Assembly (NCBI GenBank): GCA_023954475.1
Contig: JAMLHW010000004.1
Span: 310,001 to 374,000 of the forward strand
Direction: 5' to 3'
Length of the DNA: 64,000 bases
Source of the DNA: Anaerolineae bacterium
GTDB lineage: Bacteria; Chloroflexota; Anaerolineae; Promineifilales; Promineifilaceae
Shown piece by piece: positions 6,620 to 16,170 of the stretch (positions within the stretch are counted from its first letter, which is position 1; each line of letters starts with the position of its first letter). Both the position numbers and the translations under genes were made by a program. Below the pieces are notes generated by a model that was given only the letters and a program-made list of their open reading frames with translations, made no database searches and had not been told where the DNA came from.

Positions 6620-7645
6620 ATGCTTGAAGAATTGGAACAATTACACGAGGCAGCGCTGCAACAGTTGGCAGCCGCCAACTCCGGTGACGACCTCGACAAC
6701 TGGTACAAACAAACGCTGGGTCGCAAAGGGTCGATTCAACTGTTGACGCGCAAGGTCGGCAGCCTGGCGGCTGACGATCGGCCGATTTTCGGCCGAAATG
6801 TCAACATCGCCAAAAAAGCGCTGCAGGAAGCGTACGACGCCCGTGCCCAGCAGGTCAAAATGGCCGAGTTGGCAGCCAAAATTTCGGCCGAAGCGCTCGA
6901 TGTCACCCTGCCCGGACGCGTGCAACCACAAGGTCGCCTGCACCCGATCACACAGACAATGCGCGCCATTTACCGCGTCTTCGGCGATATGGGCTTTCAG
7001 GTCTACCGCAGCCGCGACGTCGAAACAGACGAAATCAACTTCGAACTGCTCAACTTCCCGCCGCACCATCCGGCACGCGAAATGCAGGACAGCTTCTACA
7101 CCAACACGCCCGACGTGATTCTGCGCACCCACACCAGTGGCGGCCAGATTCGCGCCATGCACGAATACCATCCCGAACCGATTCGCGTCATTTTGCCCGG
7201 CATGTGCTACCGCAACGAGCAAATTACGACACGCAGCGAAATCCAGTTCACGCAGGTTGAAGGACTCGCCGTCGGCCACAACATCACCTTTGCCGACCTG
7301 AAAGGCACGCTGACCGAGTTCGCCCGTCGCATGTTTGGTGAAGAACGCGACACCCGTTTCCGCGCCAGCTACTTCCCGTTCACGGAGCCGAGCGCGGAGA
7401 TGGATGTCTCCTGCTTCCTGTGCGACGGTGACGGCTGTCAGGTGTGCAAATATACCGGCTGGCTCGAAATTCTCGGCTGCGGCATGGTGCATCCCAATGT
7501 GTTGCGCAACGGTGGCTACGACCCTGACACTTACACCGGATTCGCCTTCGGCCTCGGCCCCGAACGCATCGCCATGCTCAAATACGGCATTGACGACATC
7601 CGCTTGTTCTGGGCGAACGATTTGCGATTCTTGGAACAGTTTTAG
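6620..7645 (+). CDS. pheS: Phenylalanine--tRNA ligase alpha subunit
   Basis: Catalytic subunit of the alpha2-beta2 synthetase that charges tRNA-Phe with phenylalanine. At 341 residues it has the usual bacterial length. An N-terminal coiled-coil arm (about 1-85, recognises tRNA) is followed by the class II core. This contains the GRVQPQGRLHPITQT entry segment, motif 2 around FHTNTPDVILRTHTSGGQIR-like residues, and motif 3 GFAFGLGPERIAML near the C-terminus. The cysteine cluster CFLCDGDGCQVCKYTGW (about 265-281) is a common variant in this subunit. GAGGAAG about 9 bp upstream supports the ATG. pheT follows after 71 bp. Confidence 0.96.
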   Translation: MLEELEQLHEAALQQLAAANSGDDLDNWYKQTLGRKGSIQLLTRKVGSLAADDRPIFGRNVNIAKKALQEAYDARAQQVKMAELAAKISAEALDVTLPGRVQPQGRLHPITQTMRAIYRVFGDMGFQVYRSRDVETDEINFELLNFPPHHPAREMQDSFYTNTPDVILRTHTSGGQIRAMHEYHPEPIRVILPGMCYRNEQITTRSEIQFTQVEGLAVGHNITFADLKGTLTEFARRMFGEERDTRFRASYFPFTEPSAEMDVSCFLCDGDGCQVCKYTGWLEILGCGMVHPNVLRNGGYDPDTYTGFAFGLGPERIAMLKYGIDDIRLFWANDLRFLEQF

Positions 7646-7658
7646 ATAACCTACAGCC

Positions 7659-7702
7659 ATCAACAGTCAGCTATCAGCTTGCGACATCTGGCTGACAGCT
7701 TA
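7659..7702. repeat. AGCTGA-type imperfect repeats between pheS and pheT
   Basis: The spacer holds CAGTCAGCTATCAGCTT and CTGGCTGACAGCTTATT, related direct and inverted copies of an AGCTGA(T/C)AGCT theme. Similar sequence is seen at 23154-23245 and 25861-25915. This suggests a small dispersed intergenic repeat family. Confidence 0.5.
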
Positions 7703-7716
7703 TTGCGGAGCTAAAC

Positions 7717-10239
7717 ATGCAAGTACCTGTCTCATGGCTCGGCGAATACGTCGAGATCAAACACACTATTGAAGCACTGGCAGAGGTGCTGACCAACGCC
7801 GGACTCGAAGTCAAGACCATCGACTACATCGGCATTCCCGGTGCGGACCTGGAATGGGAACGGGACAAGTTGTTCCTGGCGCAGGTGATCGAGGTTGAAC
7901 AACATCCCGATGCTGACAAATTGGTATTGGCGACGGTTGAATATGGCGCAAATCGGCCGAAAACAGTCGTGACCGGCGCACCCAACCTGTTCCAATACGT
8001 CGGTGCCGGCGATTTGACCGAACGCCGCATATTCTCGCCCCTGATTCTGGAAGGCGCGACCTACTACGATCCGTACAAGAACAAGCGCAAGACGACGCTG
8101 AAAGGCCGTCCCTTGCGCGGCATCTACAACGACGCCATGCTCTGCTCCGAGGTCGAAATTGGTCTGGGCGACGGCCACGACGGTATCATCTTGATTCAAG
8201 AGGATGCGTACGGCCCGAAGTATGTGCCCGGCACACCGTTAGCCGACGTATTGGGCGATGCTGTGTTGGAAATCGACATCATTCCCAACATTGCCCGCTG
8301 CGCCTCGATTGTCGGAGTCGCCCGCGAATACGCGGCATTGACCGGACAAACCGTGCGCTATCCCAGCTACGACGTCGTCATGGAAGGCGCACGGGTCGGC
8401 GACCGCATCGTCATCACAACTGGGAATCCCGAATTCAACCCGCGTTTCTGCGCCCTTTTAATTGAAGGTGTCTCGCAAAAGCCCGCACCGTACTGGATGC
8501 AGCGCCGCCTGAAATTGGCGGGACAACGCCCGATCAATGTCATGGTCGACATCAGCAACTATGTCATGCTGGAGATGGGGCAACCCAATCACGCCTTCGA
8601 CTACGACTTTCTGCGCCGCCGTGCCGATGCGTATGCACCGGATGGTCCGGTGCAGATCATCACGCGCTTGCCACACGACGGGGAGACGTTGACGACGCTG
8701 GACGGTGAGGTACACAAGCTGCTGCCGGAGAGCATTCTGGTCACTGATCCACTGGGCAATCTCAGCCTGGGCGGCATCATGGGCGGCCTCGACAGCGAGA
8801 TCAAAGACGAGACGACGAATGTGCTGCTCGAAGCGGCGGCGTGGAATTTCATCAATATTCGCAAAACCGGGACGGCGCTCGGCATGCACACCGATGCGTA
8901 TTTCCGTTTCAGCCGTGGCGTGCATCCGAGCCAGGCGTTGCTAGGGGCGAAACGGGCTGCGGAATTGATGCGCGTTTTGGCCGGCGGGACGGTTGCGCGG
9001 GGGATCATCGACACGTATCCGGATGTACCGGAAACGGTTGTGGTCGATCTCGATCCGGTGTATGTGCGGCGGTTGAGTGGACTGGATCTGGATTCGGCCG
9101 AAATCACCACTCTCTTGCAGCGTCTCGAATTCACTGTCGAGCCGAACGGCGCGCTGCTGCGCGTCACCGTGCCCGATCACCGCATGGACATCGATGGGCG
9201 TCACGATCTCGTCGAGGAAATTTGCCGTGTCTACGGCTACGACCGCATTCCAAGCACGATTATTGCCGATGCATTACCGCCACAGCGCGGCAATCCCGAG
9301 TTGGAAGGGGAAGAGCTGATCAAGGATTTGCTCGCGCAGCAAGGGTTACAGGAAATCATCACCTACCGGCTGACTTCTCCTGAACTGGAAAACAAAATGC
9401 TGGTCACGACGGCACCGGATGATCGCCCCTACGTCAAACTGACTAATCCGATTTCCCCGGAGCGCCGCGTGCTGCGCCACAATTTGCTGGCGTCGGTACT
9501 CGACATCGTCGCCCGCAACAGCCGCTACCAGGAGCGCATCTGTGTTTATGAAATCGGCCAGATCTTTCTCGTCGATGAGGAAGAAATTTTACCGGAAGAA
9601 GCGGCATATCTGGCGTTGGCGATGACGGGCCTGCGCACAAATGCCCATTGGCAACAAGACGATTCGGCATGGATCGATTTCTATGATTTGAAAGGTGTGC
9701 TGGAAGCGCTTTTCGGCCGATTACGCGTCTCGGTCACTTACGAAGCATCTACCCACCCATCTTATCGACCCGGTCGCACAGCCAAACTGCTCATCGATGG
9801 ACAGCAAGTCGGCTGGATGGGTGAACTGCATCCGCTGGTCGCTGAAGCGCTGGACATTCGTCTCGAAAAAGGACAGGGTGTCTACGCCGCTGAGCTGAAT
9901 CTGCCCAATTTGCTGGCAGCCATTCCCGGGCAGACGCTGTTTCGGCCGATGTCGGCCTATCCCGCAGTGCGTGAAGATATCGCTCTGATCGTGGATTCGA
10001 CAATTCCTTCGGCGACCGTGGAGGCGGAGATAATTAAAGCGGGTGGTTACCTGTTGCAATCGGCCGAATTATTCGACGTTTACACCGGCAGTCAATTGTC
10101 GCCCGGTAAAAAAAGCCTCGCCTACCACCTGACATTTCAATCGCCGAACAAAACATTAACTGATAAAGAAACCGGCAAACAGCGCCAACGCATTGTCCGG
10201 CAACTTGAAAACACCCTCGGCGCCCGTCTGCGCGAATAG
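7717..10239 (+). CDS. pheT: Phenylalanine--tRNA ligase beta subunit
   Basis: Second subunit of phenylalanyl-tRNA synthetase, 840 residues. In order: an N-terminal tRNA-binding OB fold (LFLAQVIEVEQHPDADKL, about 52-70), the B3/B4 editing region, the B5 domain around 420-500, a class II-like core domain, and a C-terminal anticodon-binding FDX-ACB domain from about 745 (RPMSAYPAVREDIALIV, then LFDVYTG and KSLAYHLTFQSPNKTLTD). Length and order are normal. It is transcribed with pheS behind the Phe-rich leader and ends at a bidirectional terminator shared with the converging GH32 gene. Confidence 0.96.
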   Translation: MQVPVSWLGEYVEIKHTIEALAEVLTNAGLEVKTIDYIGIPGADLEWERDKLFLAQVIEVEQHPDADKLVLATVEYGANRPKTVVTGAPNLFQYVGAGDLTERRIFSPLILEGATYYDPYKNKRKTTLKGRPLRGIYNDAMLCSEVEIGLGDGHDGIILIQEDAYGPKYVPGTPLADVLGDAVLEIDIIPNIARCASIVGVAREYAALTGQTVRYPSYDVVMEGARVGDRIVITTGNPEFNPRFCALLIEGVSQKPAPYWMQRRLKLAGQRPINVMVDISNYVMLEMGQPNHAFDYDFLRRRADAYAPDGPVQIITRLPHDGETLTTLDGEVHKLLPESILVTDPLGNLSLGGIMGGLDSEIKDETTNVLLEAAAWNFINIRKTGTALGMHTDAYFRFSRGVHPSQALLGAKRAAELMRVLAGGTVARGIIDTYPDVPETVVVDLDPVYVRRLSGLDLDSAEITTLLQRLEFTVEPNGALLRVTVPDHRMDIDGRHDLVEEICRVYGYDRIPSTIIADALPPQRGNPELEGEELIKDLLAQQGLQEIITYRLTSPELENKMLVTTAPDDRPYVKLTNPISPERRVLRHNLLASVLDIVARNSRYQERICVYEIGQIFLVDEEEILPEEAAYLALAMTGLRTNAHWQQDDSAWIDFYDLKGVLEALFGRLRVSVTYEASTHPSYRPGRTAKLLIDGQQVGWMGELHPLVAEALDIRLEKGQGVYAAELNLPNLLAAIPGQTLFRPMSAYPAVREDIALIVDSTIPSATVEAEIIKAGGYLLQSAELFDVYTGSQLSPGKKSLAYHLTFQSPNKTLTDKETGKQRQRIVRQLENTLGARLRE

Positions 10240-10257
10240 CCGCGCAAGCGACTCTGT

Positions 10258-10303
10258 AAACAGTGGCTCTGGCCAGGTTTTGGTCAGAGCCTGTTTGCTT
10301 TTT
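10258..10303. terminator. Terminator between pheT and the GH32 gene
   Basis: A long imperfect stem AAACAGTGGCTCTGGCCA / TGGTCAGAGCCTGTTT (10258 to 10296) is followed by CTTTTT. It lies 19 bp after the pheT stop and overlaps the 3' end of the converging GH32 gene, so it probably serves both. Confidence 0.85.
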
Positions 10304-11681
10304 GGGCGTCATGCTGCGCAATCTTCCACGCTTCCAGACGCTGCAACCGCGCACTTCCAACCTCGCAAAACAACTCAAACTGATAAGCCGCAGCCGGAGC
10401 CGGAATGACTAGCGTCAAGCATACCCTCGCATCGACAAAAACCTCGACGACCGACCGATCCAAAAACAGGCGGACATCGACCGGACGGCCGTCTTCGCTT
10501 TCAAAATGAGCTGACTTATCATTCAATGTGACCTTGTCACCCGTAAAACTGAGGCAGATCGACTCGCTTCCTGCTTCTGTTGGAACAAGGCGCAATCCGA
10601 AACTTGCGCCTGAGTCGCCGGTGATTCTGGCGTGGATATCCAGCGCATCGCTGTGAAAGCCCTCGGGCCGATACCGACCCAGGCTGATATTTGTTGCCTG
10701 AATTCCCTCACCGTGCAGCATCGCTATCTCTGGCACAACGGCTTGATGCAGGCAGCCTTCGTCATCAACAGTCAACATGCGCGGTAAAGAAAAACATCCA
10801 TTCCAGCCTCTGCCGCCAGCGAATCCGCGAATCCAGCCAAAACAGATGCAGCGCTGTTGATCATCAAACAAGACATTTGTAGCGTAGTAATGATCACTGT
10901 CGTCGACGTTGCCTGACCTGTGCGAGGTAAAAATGCCCGTTATGACATCGAATTCACCCGTGAAATACTCAACCAGGTCATGCGTTGCCAACAATAGCAC
11001 CCAACGATCACCCAATTTGAAGAAATTAGCACATTCAACAGATATGCGTGACGGATCGGGATGTTGGAAGAGGACCCCCCGATATGACCAGCGCTCAAGC
11101 GTGTCGTCCAGTGCCTCGTACAAAAGGACGACCGCCGCTTTCCTTTCCTTTTCAGACAACGCTCCTCCGAGCAACAAGAATGTCTGTCCGTTATGCTCAA
11201 ACACAAACGGATCACGCCAGTCGACAATCTCCACGGCACCGTGAAGTTGCGCTGTTAGTATGGGATTCGCCGGATGTTTACGCCATGACAGCAGGTTCTC
11301 ATCACCTAAAGCGGCCCATTGTTGAGCGCCATCATATACGTCCATCTGCGGACCAATGGCGGTATAGAGAATCATGGGAGGCTGCCCTTTGCGCAGCATG
11401 AGACAGCCGGAAAAACAGTGTTCCTCGCCGAGCGAACGATCAGGTTTTAGAGCAACTGGCAAGTGTTCCCAGTCGATCAGGTTGGTGCTGCGTGCATGTC
11501 CCCAATGAATGCTGCCCCAGTCGTCATCGTGGGGATTCCACTGGTAAAAGACGTGATAGTAGCCTGCGTGAAAGATGGTGCCGTTGGGATCGTTCATCCA
11601 ACCGAACGGCGCGCAAAAGTGATAGCGCGGGCGCGTCGGATCGTTCTGGATGTGTAACGGTACATTTGTTGAATAAGTCAT
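10284..11681 (-). CDS. Glycoside hydrolase family 32 (invertase/levanase-type)
   Basis: Predicted beta-fructosidase that splits sucrose, sucrose-6-phosphate or fructans. The chosen ATG at 11681 gives 465 residues and places the GH32 signature GWMNDPNG near residue 27, the usual position. The Asp of NDPNG is the nucleophile, RDPF holds the stabilising Asp, and the acid/base Glu is likely in the SVECANFF segment. A C-terminal beta-sandwich follows from about 340, ending with the RLFLDRSVVEVF strand. The frame stays open upstream to 11819, but those 46 residues do not look like a signal peptide, so the enzyme is probably cytoplasmic. It is divergent from the sugar-binding protein gene, which suggests the imported sugar contains fructose. 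Confidence 0.9.
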   Translation of the reverse strand: MTYSTNVPLHIQNDPTRPRYHFCAPFGWMNDPNGTIFHAGYYHVFYQWNPHDDDWGSIHWGHARSTNLIDWEHLPVALKPDRSLGEEHCFSGCLMLRKGQPPMILYTAIGPQMDVYDGAQQWAALGDENLLSWRKHPANPILTAQLHGAVEIVDWRDPFVFEHNGQTFLLLGGALSEKERKAAVVLLYEALDDTLERWSYRGVLFQHPDPSRISVECANFFKLGDRWVLLLATHDLVEYFTGEFDVITGIFTSHRSGNVDDSDHYYATNVLFDDQQRCICFGWIRGFAGGRGWNGCFSLPRMLTVDDEGCLHQAVVPEIAMLHGEGIQATNISLGRYRPEGFHSDALDIHARITGDSGASFGLRLVPTEAGSESICLSFTGDKVTLNDKSAHFESEDGRPVDVRLFLDRSVVEVFVDARVCLTLVIPAPAAAYQFELFCEVGSARLQRLEAWKIAQHDAQKANRL

Positions 11682-11769
11682 TGTCGCAACCAAAATTGGC
11701 TCACGTTTTCTAGTTTGTACATCCACAGAAGTATACACGCTGGAGCAGCATTGAAGTATCGAAAAAGCA

Positions 11770-11798
11770 TTGACGCTTGTATCTATTTTTGATATGGT
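11770..11798 (+). promoter_or_regulatory. Candidate promoter of the sugar-importer operon
   Basis: TTGACG (11770-11775), 17 bp, TATGGT (11793-11798). It lies in the divergent region between GH32 and the binding protein and leaves a leader of about 150 nt. That leader holds an imperfect inverted repeat near 11824-11835 and 11875-11886 (TCGCGATTGT and ACAATTCGCGA), a possible control site. Confidence 0.45.
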
Positions 11799-11952
11799 AC
11801 TTTCCAGAATGCGGCGCAAGGATTTTCGCGATTGTGGATCGGGGGTCTTCTTGTATATTCACAGTCAAGAAGCTACAATTCGCGACGGTCAATAAGCCCA
11901 TTGAGGTTTTATTGAATTAGTTCATATCAAGCTTTACGCGAGGAGAATTTAG

Positions 11953-13413
11953 ATGAAATCGAAAAAGTTTTACTTGATGTTGGTTCTGGTGCTATTCGGT
12001 GCACTGTTCCTGGTCGCCTGTGGCGGCAGTGACGAGCCTGAAGAAACCACCACGACCTCCGAAACAACGGCTGAAGAAGCTGTTGTCGATACAGAAGCGA
12101 CGGCCGAAGCTGAAGCTGCAATGGCTGAAGAAGAAGCCATGAACGCGGAAGCAACAGCCGACGCCGAAGCGGCTATGGCCGAAGAAGATGCGATGAACGC
12201 AGAAGCAACGGCCGACGCCGAAGCGGCCATGGCTGAAGAAGAAGCTATGGCTGAGGCTACCGAAGAGCCTATGGAAGAAGATGCGGCTGCAACAGACGGC
12301 CCTACACTGACCATTTGGGCAGATGAAACTCGCGCACCCGTACTTGAGACGCTGGCTGAGCAATTCAAGGCCGATTACGGTATCACCCTAGTAATTGAGC
12401 AGGTTGCCGAACGTTACGAGCAATTCAATATTGCTGCCCCCGCTGGTGAAGGCCCGGACATCATGTTGGCTGCCCACGACCGCCTCGGCGGCTTTGTCGA
12501 GAGTGGTCTGGTTGCGCCAATTGATTTAGGTGCAAAAGTTGACAACTTCACGCCAGAATCAGTGCAAGGCTTCACGTACAACAGTGAACTGTACGGTATG
12601 CCGTACGCAACCGAGAACCTGGCTTTCTTCTACAACAAAGATCTCATCGATACACCACCCGCAACATGGGATGAAATGGTCGAAATGGGTCAGGCATTGA
12701 TGGAATCTGGTGACGCCACACAGGTTATTGCCTTAACCGGCACAACCTACGACATCTTCCCGCTGAACACTGGTTTCGGTGGCTATATCTTTGGCCAGGA
12801 CGCTGACGGCAACTACGATCCGACAGATGTGGGTCTTGACAGCGAAGGTTTCATTGCTTCCGGTGACTTCCTGCAAGGTCTGGTGGCTGATGGACTGATC
12901 TCAAATACCACCGACTGGGATACCGCCCATGTGCTGTTTGAGCAAGGCGATGTTCCGTTCCTGATGGCTGGCCCGTGGGCACTCAACCGACTGCGTGACT
13001 CTGGTGTCAACTACGGTATTGCCACATTCCCGACCGGACCTAATGGTGAAGTCAGTGCGCCATTCTTAGGCGTTCAGGGCTTCGTCGTCAACGCGCTTAG
13101 CGAAAACGTACTGCTGGCACAGACATTCTTGACCGAGTTGGTTGCCAATGATGACATCATGCAGGCTTTGTTCGATGCCGACCCGCGTCCGTCCGCATGG
13201 ATTCCGGTACTGGAGAAGATCGACGATCCGGATATTGCAGCATTCGGTGAAGTGGCTCCAAGTGCTTCTCTGATGCCATCGATTCCTGCCATGAGTGCCG
13301 TCTGGGGCACATGGGATCCGGCAATTGCTCTGATTCTACAAGAGCAGGAAACGGCAGAAGCGGCATTGACTAATGCTGCGACACAGATCCGTGATGCCAT
13401 TGCCGAACAATAG
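11953..13413 (+). CDS. Sugar ABC transporter substrate-binding lipoprotein (MalE-like)
   Basis: Extracellular receptor of a carbohydrate importer, 486 residues. The signal peptide ends in the lipobox LVAC with Cys23. A very acidic linker (about 24-115) contains a tandem 18-residue repeat. The mature domain starts at PTLTIWADE (about 117) and has the family 1 solute-binding pattern (YGMPYATENLAFFYNKDLI, PFLMAGPWALN, GVQGFVVN). GAGGAG about 6 bp upstream supports the ATG. The two permease genes follow after a terminator, so the binding protein is probably made in excess. The substrate is likely an oligosaccharide. Confidence 0.92.
   Translation: MKSKKFYLMLVLVLFGALFLVACGGSDEPEETTTTSETTAEEAVVDTEATAEAEAAMAEEEAMNAEATADAEAAMAEEDAMNAEATADAEAAMAEEEAMAEATEEPMEEDAAATDGPTLTIWADETRAPVLETLAEQFKADYGITLVIEQVAERYEQFNIAAPAGEGPDIMLAAHDRLGGFVESGLVAPIDLGAKVDNFTPESVQGFTYNSELYGMPYATENLAFFYNKDLIDTPPATWDEMVEMGQALMESGDATQVIALTGTTYDIFPLNTGFGGYIFGQDADGNYDPTDVGLDSEGFIASGDFLQGLVADGLISNTTDWDTAHVLFEQGDVPFLMAGPWALNRLRDSGVNYGIATFPTGPNGEVSAPFLGVQGFVVNALSENVLLAQTFLTELVANDDIMQALFDADPRPSAWIPVLEKIDDPDIAAFGEVAPSASLMPSIPAMSAVWGTWDPAIALILQEQETAEAALTNAATQIRDAIAEQ
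12106..12264 (+). repeat. 54-bp in-frame tandem repeat in the lipoprotein linker
   Basis: About three copies of an 18-residue unit (theme AEAAMAEEEAMNAEATAD) make the Ala/Glu-rich spacer between the lipid anchor and the binding domain. The unit number could vary between strains by slippage. Confidence 0.85.
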
Positions 13414-13446
13414 TGAGATAACAGGCAACACACCATTGTAATGTAA

Positions 13447-13485
13447 AAAAGCCGAGGAGGTGACTAGTTCACATCCTCGGCTTTT
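13447..13485 (+). terminator. Terminator between the binding protein and permease genes
   Basis: The arms AAAAGCCGAGGA (13447-13458) and TCCTCGGCTTTT (13474-13485) are perfectly complementary and the T run follows directly. It separates the binding-protein gene from the permeases and is followed by a second promoter at 13566. Confidence 0.88.
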
Positions 13486-13565
13486 GTCTAATTAACTTCT
13501 GGCTTGGCAATTGACTCAGTTATCAATTAACCGGATTGTTGTTGGATCGTATTGGCTGAAGGGTC

Positions 13566-13594
13566 TTTAAACTGACGCCAACAACGCGTATACT
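13566..13594 (+). promoter_or_regulatory. Candidate promoter of the sugar permease genes
   Basis: TTTAAA (13566-13571), 17 bp, TATACT (13589-13594), 45 bp before the permease start. A second promoter after an internal terminator would let permease level be set separately from binding-protein level. Confidence 0.45.
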
Positions 13595-13639
13595 GCCAAT
13601 TATCCGGTAGTTGTAGTCTAGTACCTACGGAGGGCTCCT

Positions 13640-15238
13640 ATGACCACTTCAGTATCGGAACAGGCGCAGACTGGTCGTTCTACTCCAACTGCGACTATTA
13701 CGGGCATGTTACTGCGGCTTATACTGCTCGGTGTCTTTGACATTGGTGCCGTTTGGTTAATCACCGGCATGTTCTTTGACGGGTATTGGCCGCTCGCCGC
13801 AATGCTGGCGTTCATCACGATTGCTGTCAATATCATATTTTTGCGCGAAGGCATGTATCCTTTGCGCTGGATGGCAGTCGGTCTGTCATTACTTTTGTTG
13901 ATCTCTGTTTATCCGATTTTCTACACCGTCTATCTTGCCTTCACAAATTACAGTGACGGCTATTTGTTAACAAAACAACAAGTCATCGACCAGAAAGAAG
14001 GTGACGTTTATTTGCCCGAAACAGGTCAAGCAGTAGCTTACACCGCCTACAGATCACCAGACGGCAACTATGTACTTTGGCTGCAATCTGAAAATCCCGA
14101 CTCGCCACTGAACAATGTGCTGGCTGAACCTGATGTCGATATAGGTGAAAGTACGATTGAAGTCGGCGACTTCGACGAAAACGGCATACCGAATTCAGTG
14201 GCAGGCTATGAACGTATTCCAACAGCAGGCATGTTTGTGGCACTCTCCGAACTGGATAAAATTCTGTTTGGCGGTACCGAACAAGGGGTTCAAGTTCGCG
14301 GCATCAATGAAGCGTCTCAAGTGCAGCAGCGGTTTGTGTACGATCCGGGTACCGATACGATTACCGATCAGCAGACGGGAATCGCTTACGCACCTGTAAA
14401 TGGGCAGTTTGTCGACGAAGAAGGCAATAAATTGCCGCAATCAGGCGGTTTTATTATTACCGTCGGGCTTGATAACTTCAGTCGATTCTTTGGCAGCTCA
14501 GCTATTGGCGGCCCGCTTTTTCAGGTTATCGTCTGGAACTTTGCATTTGCGTTTCTGACAGTGCTAATGACGTTCTTTTTAGGGTTGTTTACTGCCCTGT
14601 TGTTTAACGACTTACCCGGCAAAAAGATCATTCGATCACTGCTGATTGTCCCTTATACCATACCGAGTTTGGTGACAATTCTGGTGTGGAAAGGCATGCT
14701 CAACGAGCAAATTGGTGTGTTTTCCAATGTGCTGCAAGATATTTTCGGGTCATCGCCGCCATTTTTTACCAATCCAACCTGGACACGGTTTGCGATTCTG
14801 ACGATCAATCTCTGGCTCGGCTATCCGTACTTCATGTTGGTTTGCAGCGGTGCATTGCAGGGCATACCACAAGACATCTACAGTGCAGCTGATGTCGATG
14901 GTGCTAACGCCTTCACGAAGTTCCGCAAATTGACATTGCCTTTGTTATTGGTTGCCGTCGGCCCGCTACTGGTAGCCTCGTTTACGTTCAACTTCAACAA
15001 CTTCAATGTCATTTACCTGTTTAACAAAGGTGGCCCACCCATTCCCGGAGCGGATACACCTGTTGGCTATACGGACATTCTGATCAGTTATGTCTACAAA
15101 TTGGCCTTTGGCGGCGCACGTGGTTCTGACTACGGACTCGCTTCTGCCATTACAATAATCATTTTTGTAGTTGTGATGGTGATCACGCTGTTGCAATTCC
15201 GTTACACAAATATGTGGGAGGCAGGCGAAGATGTCTAG
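13640..15238 (+). CDS. Sugar ABC transporter permease, MalF type
   Basis: Inner-membrane permease of 532 residues. Several N-terminal membrane helices are followed by a large external loop of roughly 170 residues (about 110-280), like the P2 loop of MalF. The conserved six-helix core follows, with the ATPase-docking EAA loop SAADVDGANAFTKFRKLTLPLL (about 415-436). GGAGGG 7 bp upstream supports the ATG. The MalF-like loop argues for a maltose- or oligosaccharide-type importer. It overlaps the next permease gene by 8 bp. No ATPase gene is present, so a shared MsiK/MalK-type ATPase elsewhere is expected. Confidence 0.92.
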   Translation: MTTSVSEQAQTGRSTPTATITGMLLRLILLGVFDIGAVWLITGMFFDGYWPLAAMLAFITIAVNIIFLREGMYPLRWMAVGLSLLLLISVYPIFYTVYLAFTNYSDGYLLTKQQVIDQKEGDVYLPETGQAVAYTAYRSPDGNYVLWLQSENPDSPLNNVLAEPDVDIGESTIEVGDFDENGIPNSVAGYERIPTAGMFVALSELDKILFGGTEQGVQVRGINEASQVQQRFVYDPGTDTITDQQTGIAYAPVNGQFVDEEGNKLPQSGGFIITVGLDNFSRFFGSSAIGGPLFQVIVWNFAFAFLTVLMTFFLGLFTALLFNDLPGKKIIRSLLIVPYTIPSLVTILVWKGMLNEQIGVFSNVLQDIFGSSPPFFTNPTWTRFAILTINLWLGYPYFMLVCSGALQGIPQDIYSAADVDGANAFTKFRKLTLPLLLVAVGPLLVASFTFNFNNFNVIYLFNKGGPPIPGADTPVGYTDILISYVYKLAFGGARGSDYGLASAITIIIFVVVMVITLLQFRYTNMWEAGEDV

Positions 15239-16115
15239 TATTACCAGTTTTCGTCAATCAGGTAAACGCCAGCGGCAACTCAGTAAACTGATCCGCTTTA
15301 TCATCGCGATCTTCATGATCTTGTTTGCACTGTTCCCGGTCTTGTGGACTATTTCAGCATCGCTGGACTCAACCGGATCGTTGGCAACACAAAAACTGAT
15401 TCCCGACAATGCCAGTCTGGATAATTACAGAACGCTGCTCAACAGCACGACGTTTCCCTATAAGACATGGCTGTGGAATTCGCTACGCGTCGCTACGGTT
15501 GTAACAATTCTATCTGTGCTGATCACGACCATGACGGCTTATGCATTTTCACGCTTTCGCTTTTCCGGCAGAGAGTCGATGCTGAAGTCGATCTTGTTGA
15601 TTCAGGTTTTCCCGGCCACGTTGGCCATGGTCGCTCTTTTTGCCCTCGTGCAACAACTCGGTACGTTTATTCCGGCTCTGGGCTTGAATACGCTCTCCGG
15701 ATTGTCGTTTATCTATCTGGGTGGTGCGATGGGTATCAATATCTGGCTGATGAAGGGCTTTTTTGACACGGTGCCAAAGGAAATCGACGAATCGGCTATG
15801 GTTGATGGTGCAACACATTGGCAGATTTTCTGGCGTTTGTTGTTCCCACTGGTACGCCCAGTGGTTATCGTTGTCGGTTTGTTGACGTTTATTGGTGTCT
15901 ACGGTGACTTCATTCTGGCGCGGATTCTGTTGAAGAGTACGCCGAAGCTGACGGTTATGGTCGGTTTGTATATCTTCCAGGACAATCAGTTTTCGCAGAA
16001 TTGGGGCGTCTTTACAGCCGGTGCCGTGATGGCAGCTGTGCCGATTGTAATTCTTTACTTGCTGTTGCAGGATTATATTGCCGGGGGTCTGACCGCCGGT
16101 TCGGTTAAGGGCTAG
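15231..16115 (+). CDS. Sugar ABC transporter permease, MalG type
   Basis: Second permease of the importer, 294 residues and six membrane helices. The EAA loop DESAMVDGATHWQIFWRLLFPLV lies around 185-207. It ends GGLTAGSVKG, the conserved MalG-type tail (GLTAGAVKG in relatives). Its ATG lies inside the end of the MalF-type gene (ATGTCTAG), which indicates translational coupling. A terminator follows at 16141. Confidence 0.93.
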   Translation: MSSITSFRQSGKRQRQLSKLIRFIIAIFMILFALFPVLWTISASLDSTGSLATQKLIPDNASLDNYRTLLNSTTFPYKTWLWNSLRVATVVTILSVLITTMTAYAFSRFRFSGRESMLKSILLIQVFPATLAMVALFALVQQLGTFIPALGLNTLSGLSFIYLGGAMGINIWLMKGFFDTVPKEIDESAMVDGATHWQIFWRLLFPLVRPVVIVVGLLTFIGVYGDFILARILLKSTPKLTVMVGLYIFQDNQFSQNWGVFTAGAVMAAVPIVILYLLLQDYIAGGLTAGSVKG

Positions 16116-16140
16116 ACGCCTATCATAGAATTACTTCTGC

Positions 16141-16170
16141 AAGCCCTGGAGCAATCTCCGGGGCTTTTTT
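16141..16170 (+). terminator. Terminator of the sugar permease genes
   Basis: The stem AGCCCTGGAG / CTCCGGGGCT with a short CAAT loop is followed by T6, 26 bp after the MalG-type stop codon. Confidence 0.88.

Noticed and set aside
6641-7663. 340-codon open frame antisense to pheS
   Set aside because: It mirrors pheS codon bias, has no family features and no ribosome site. pheS is unmistakable on the plus strand.
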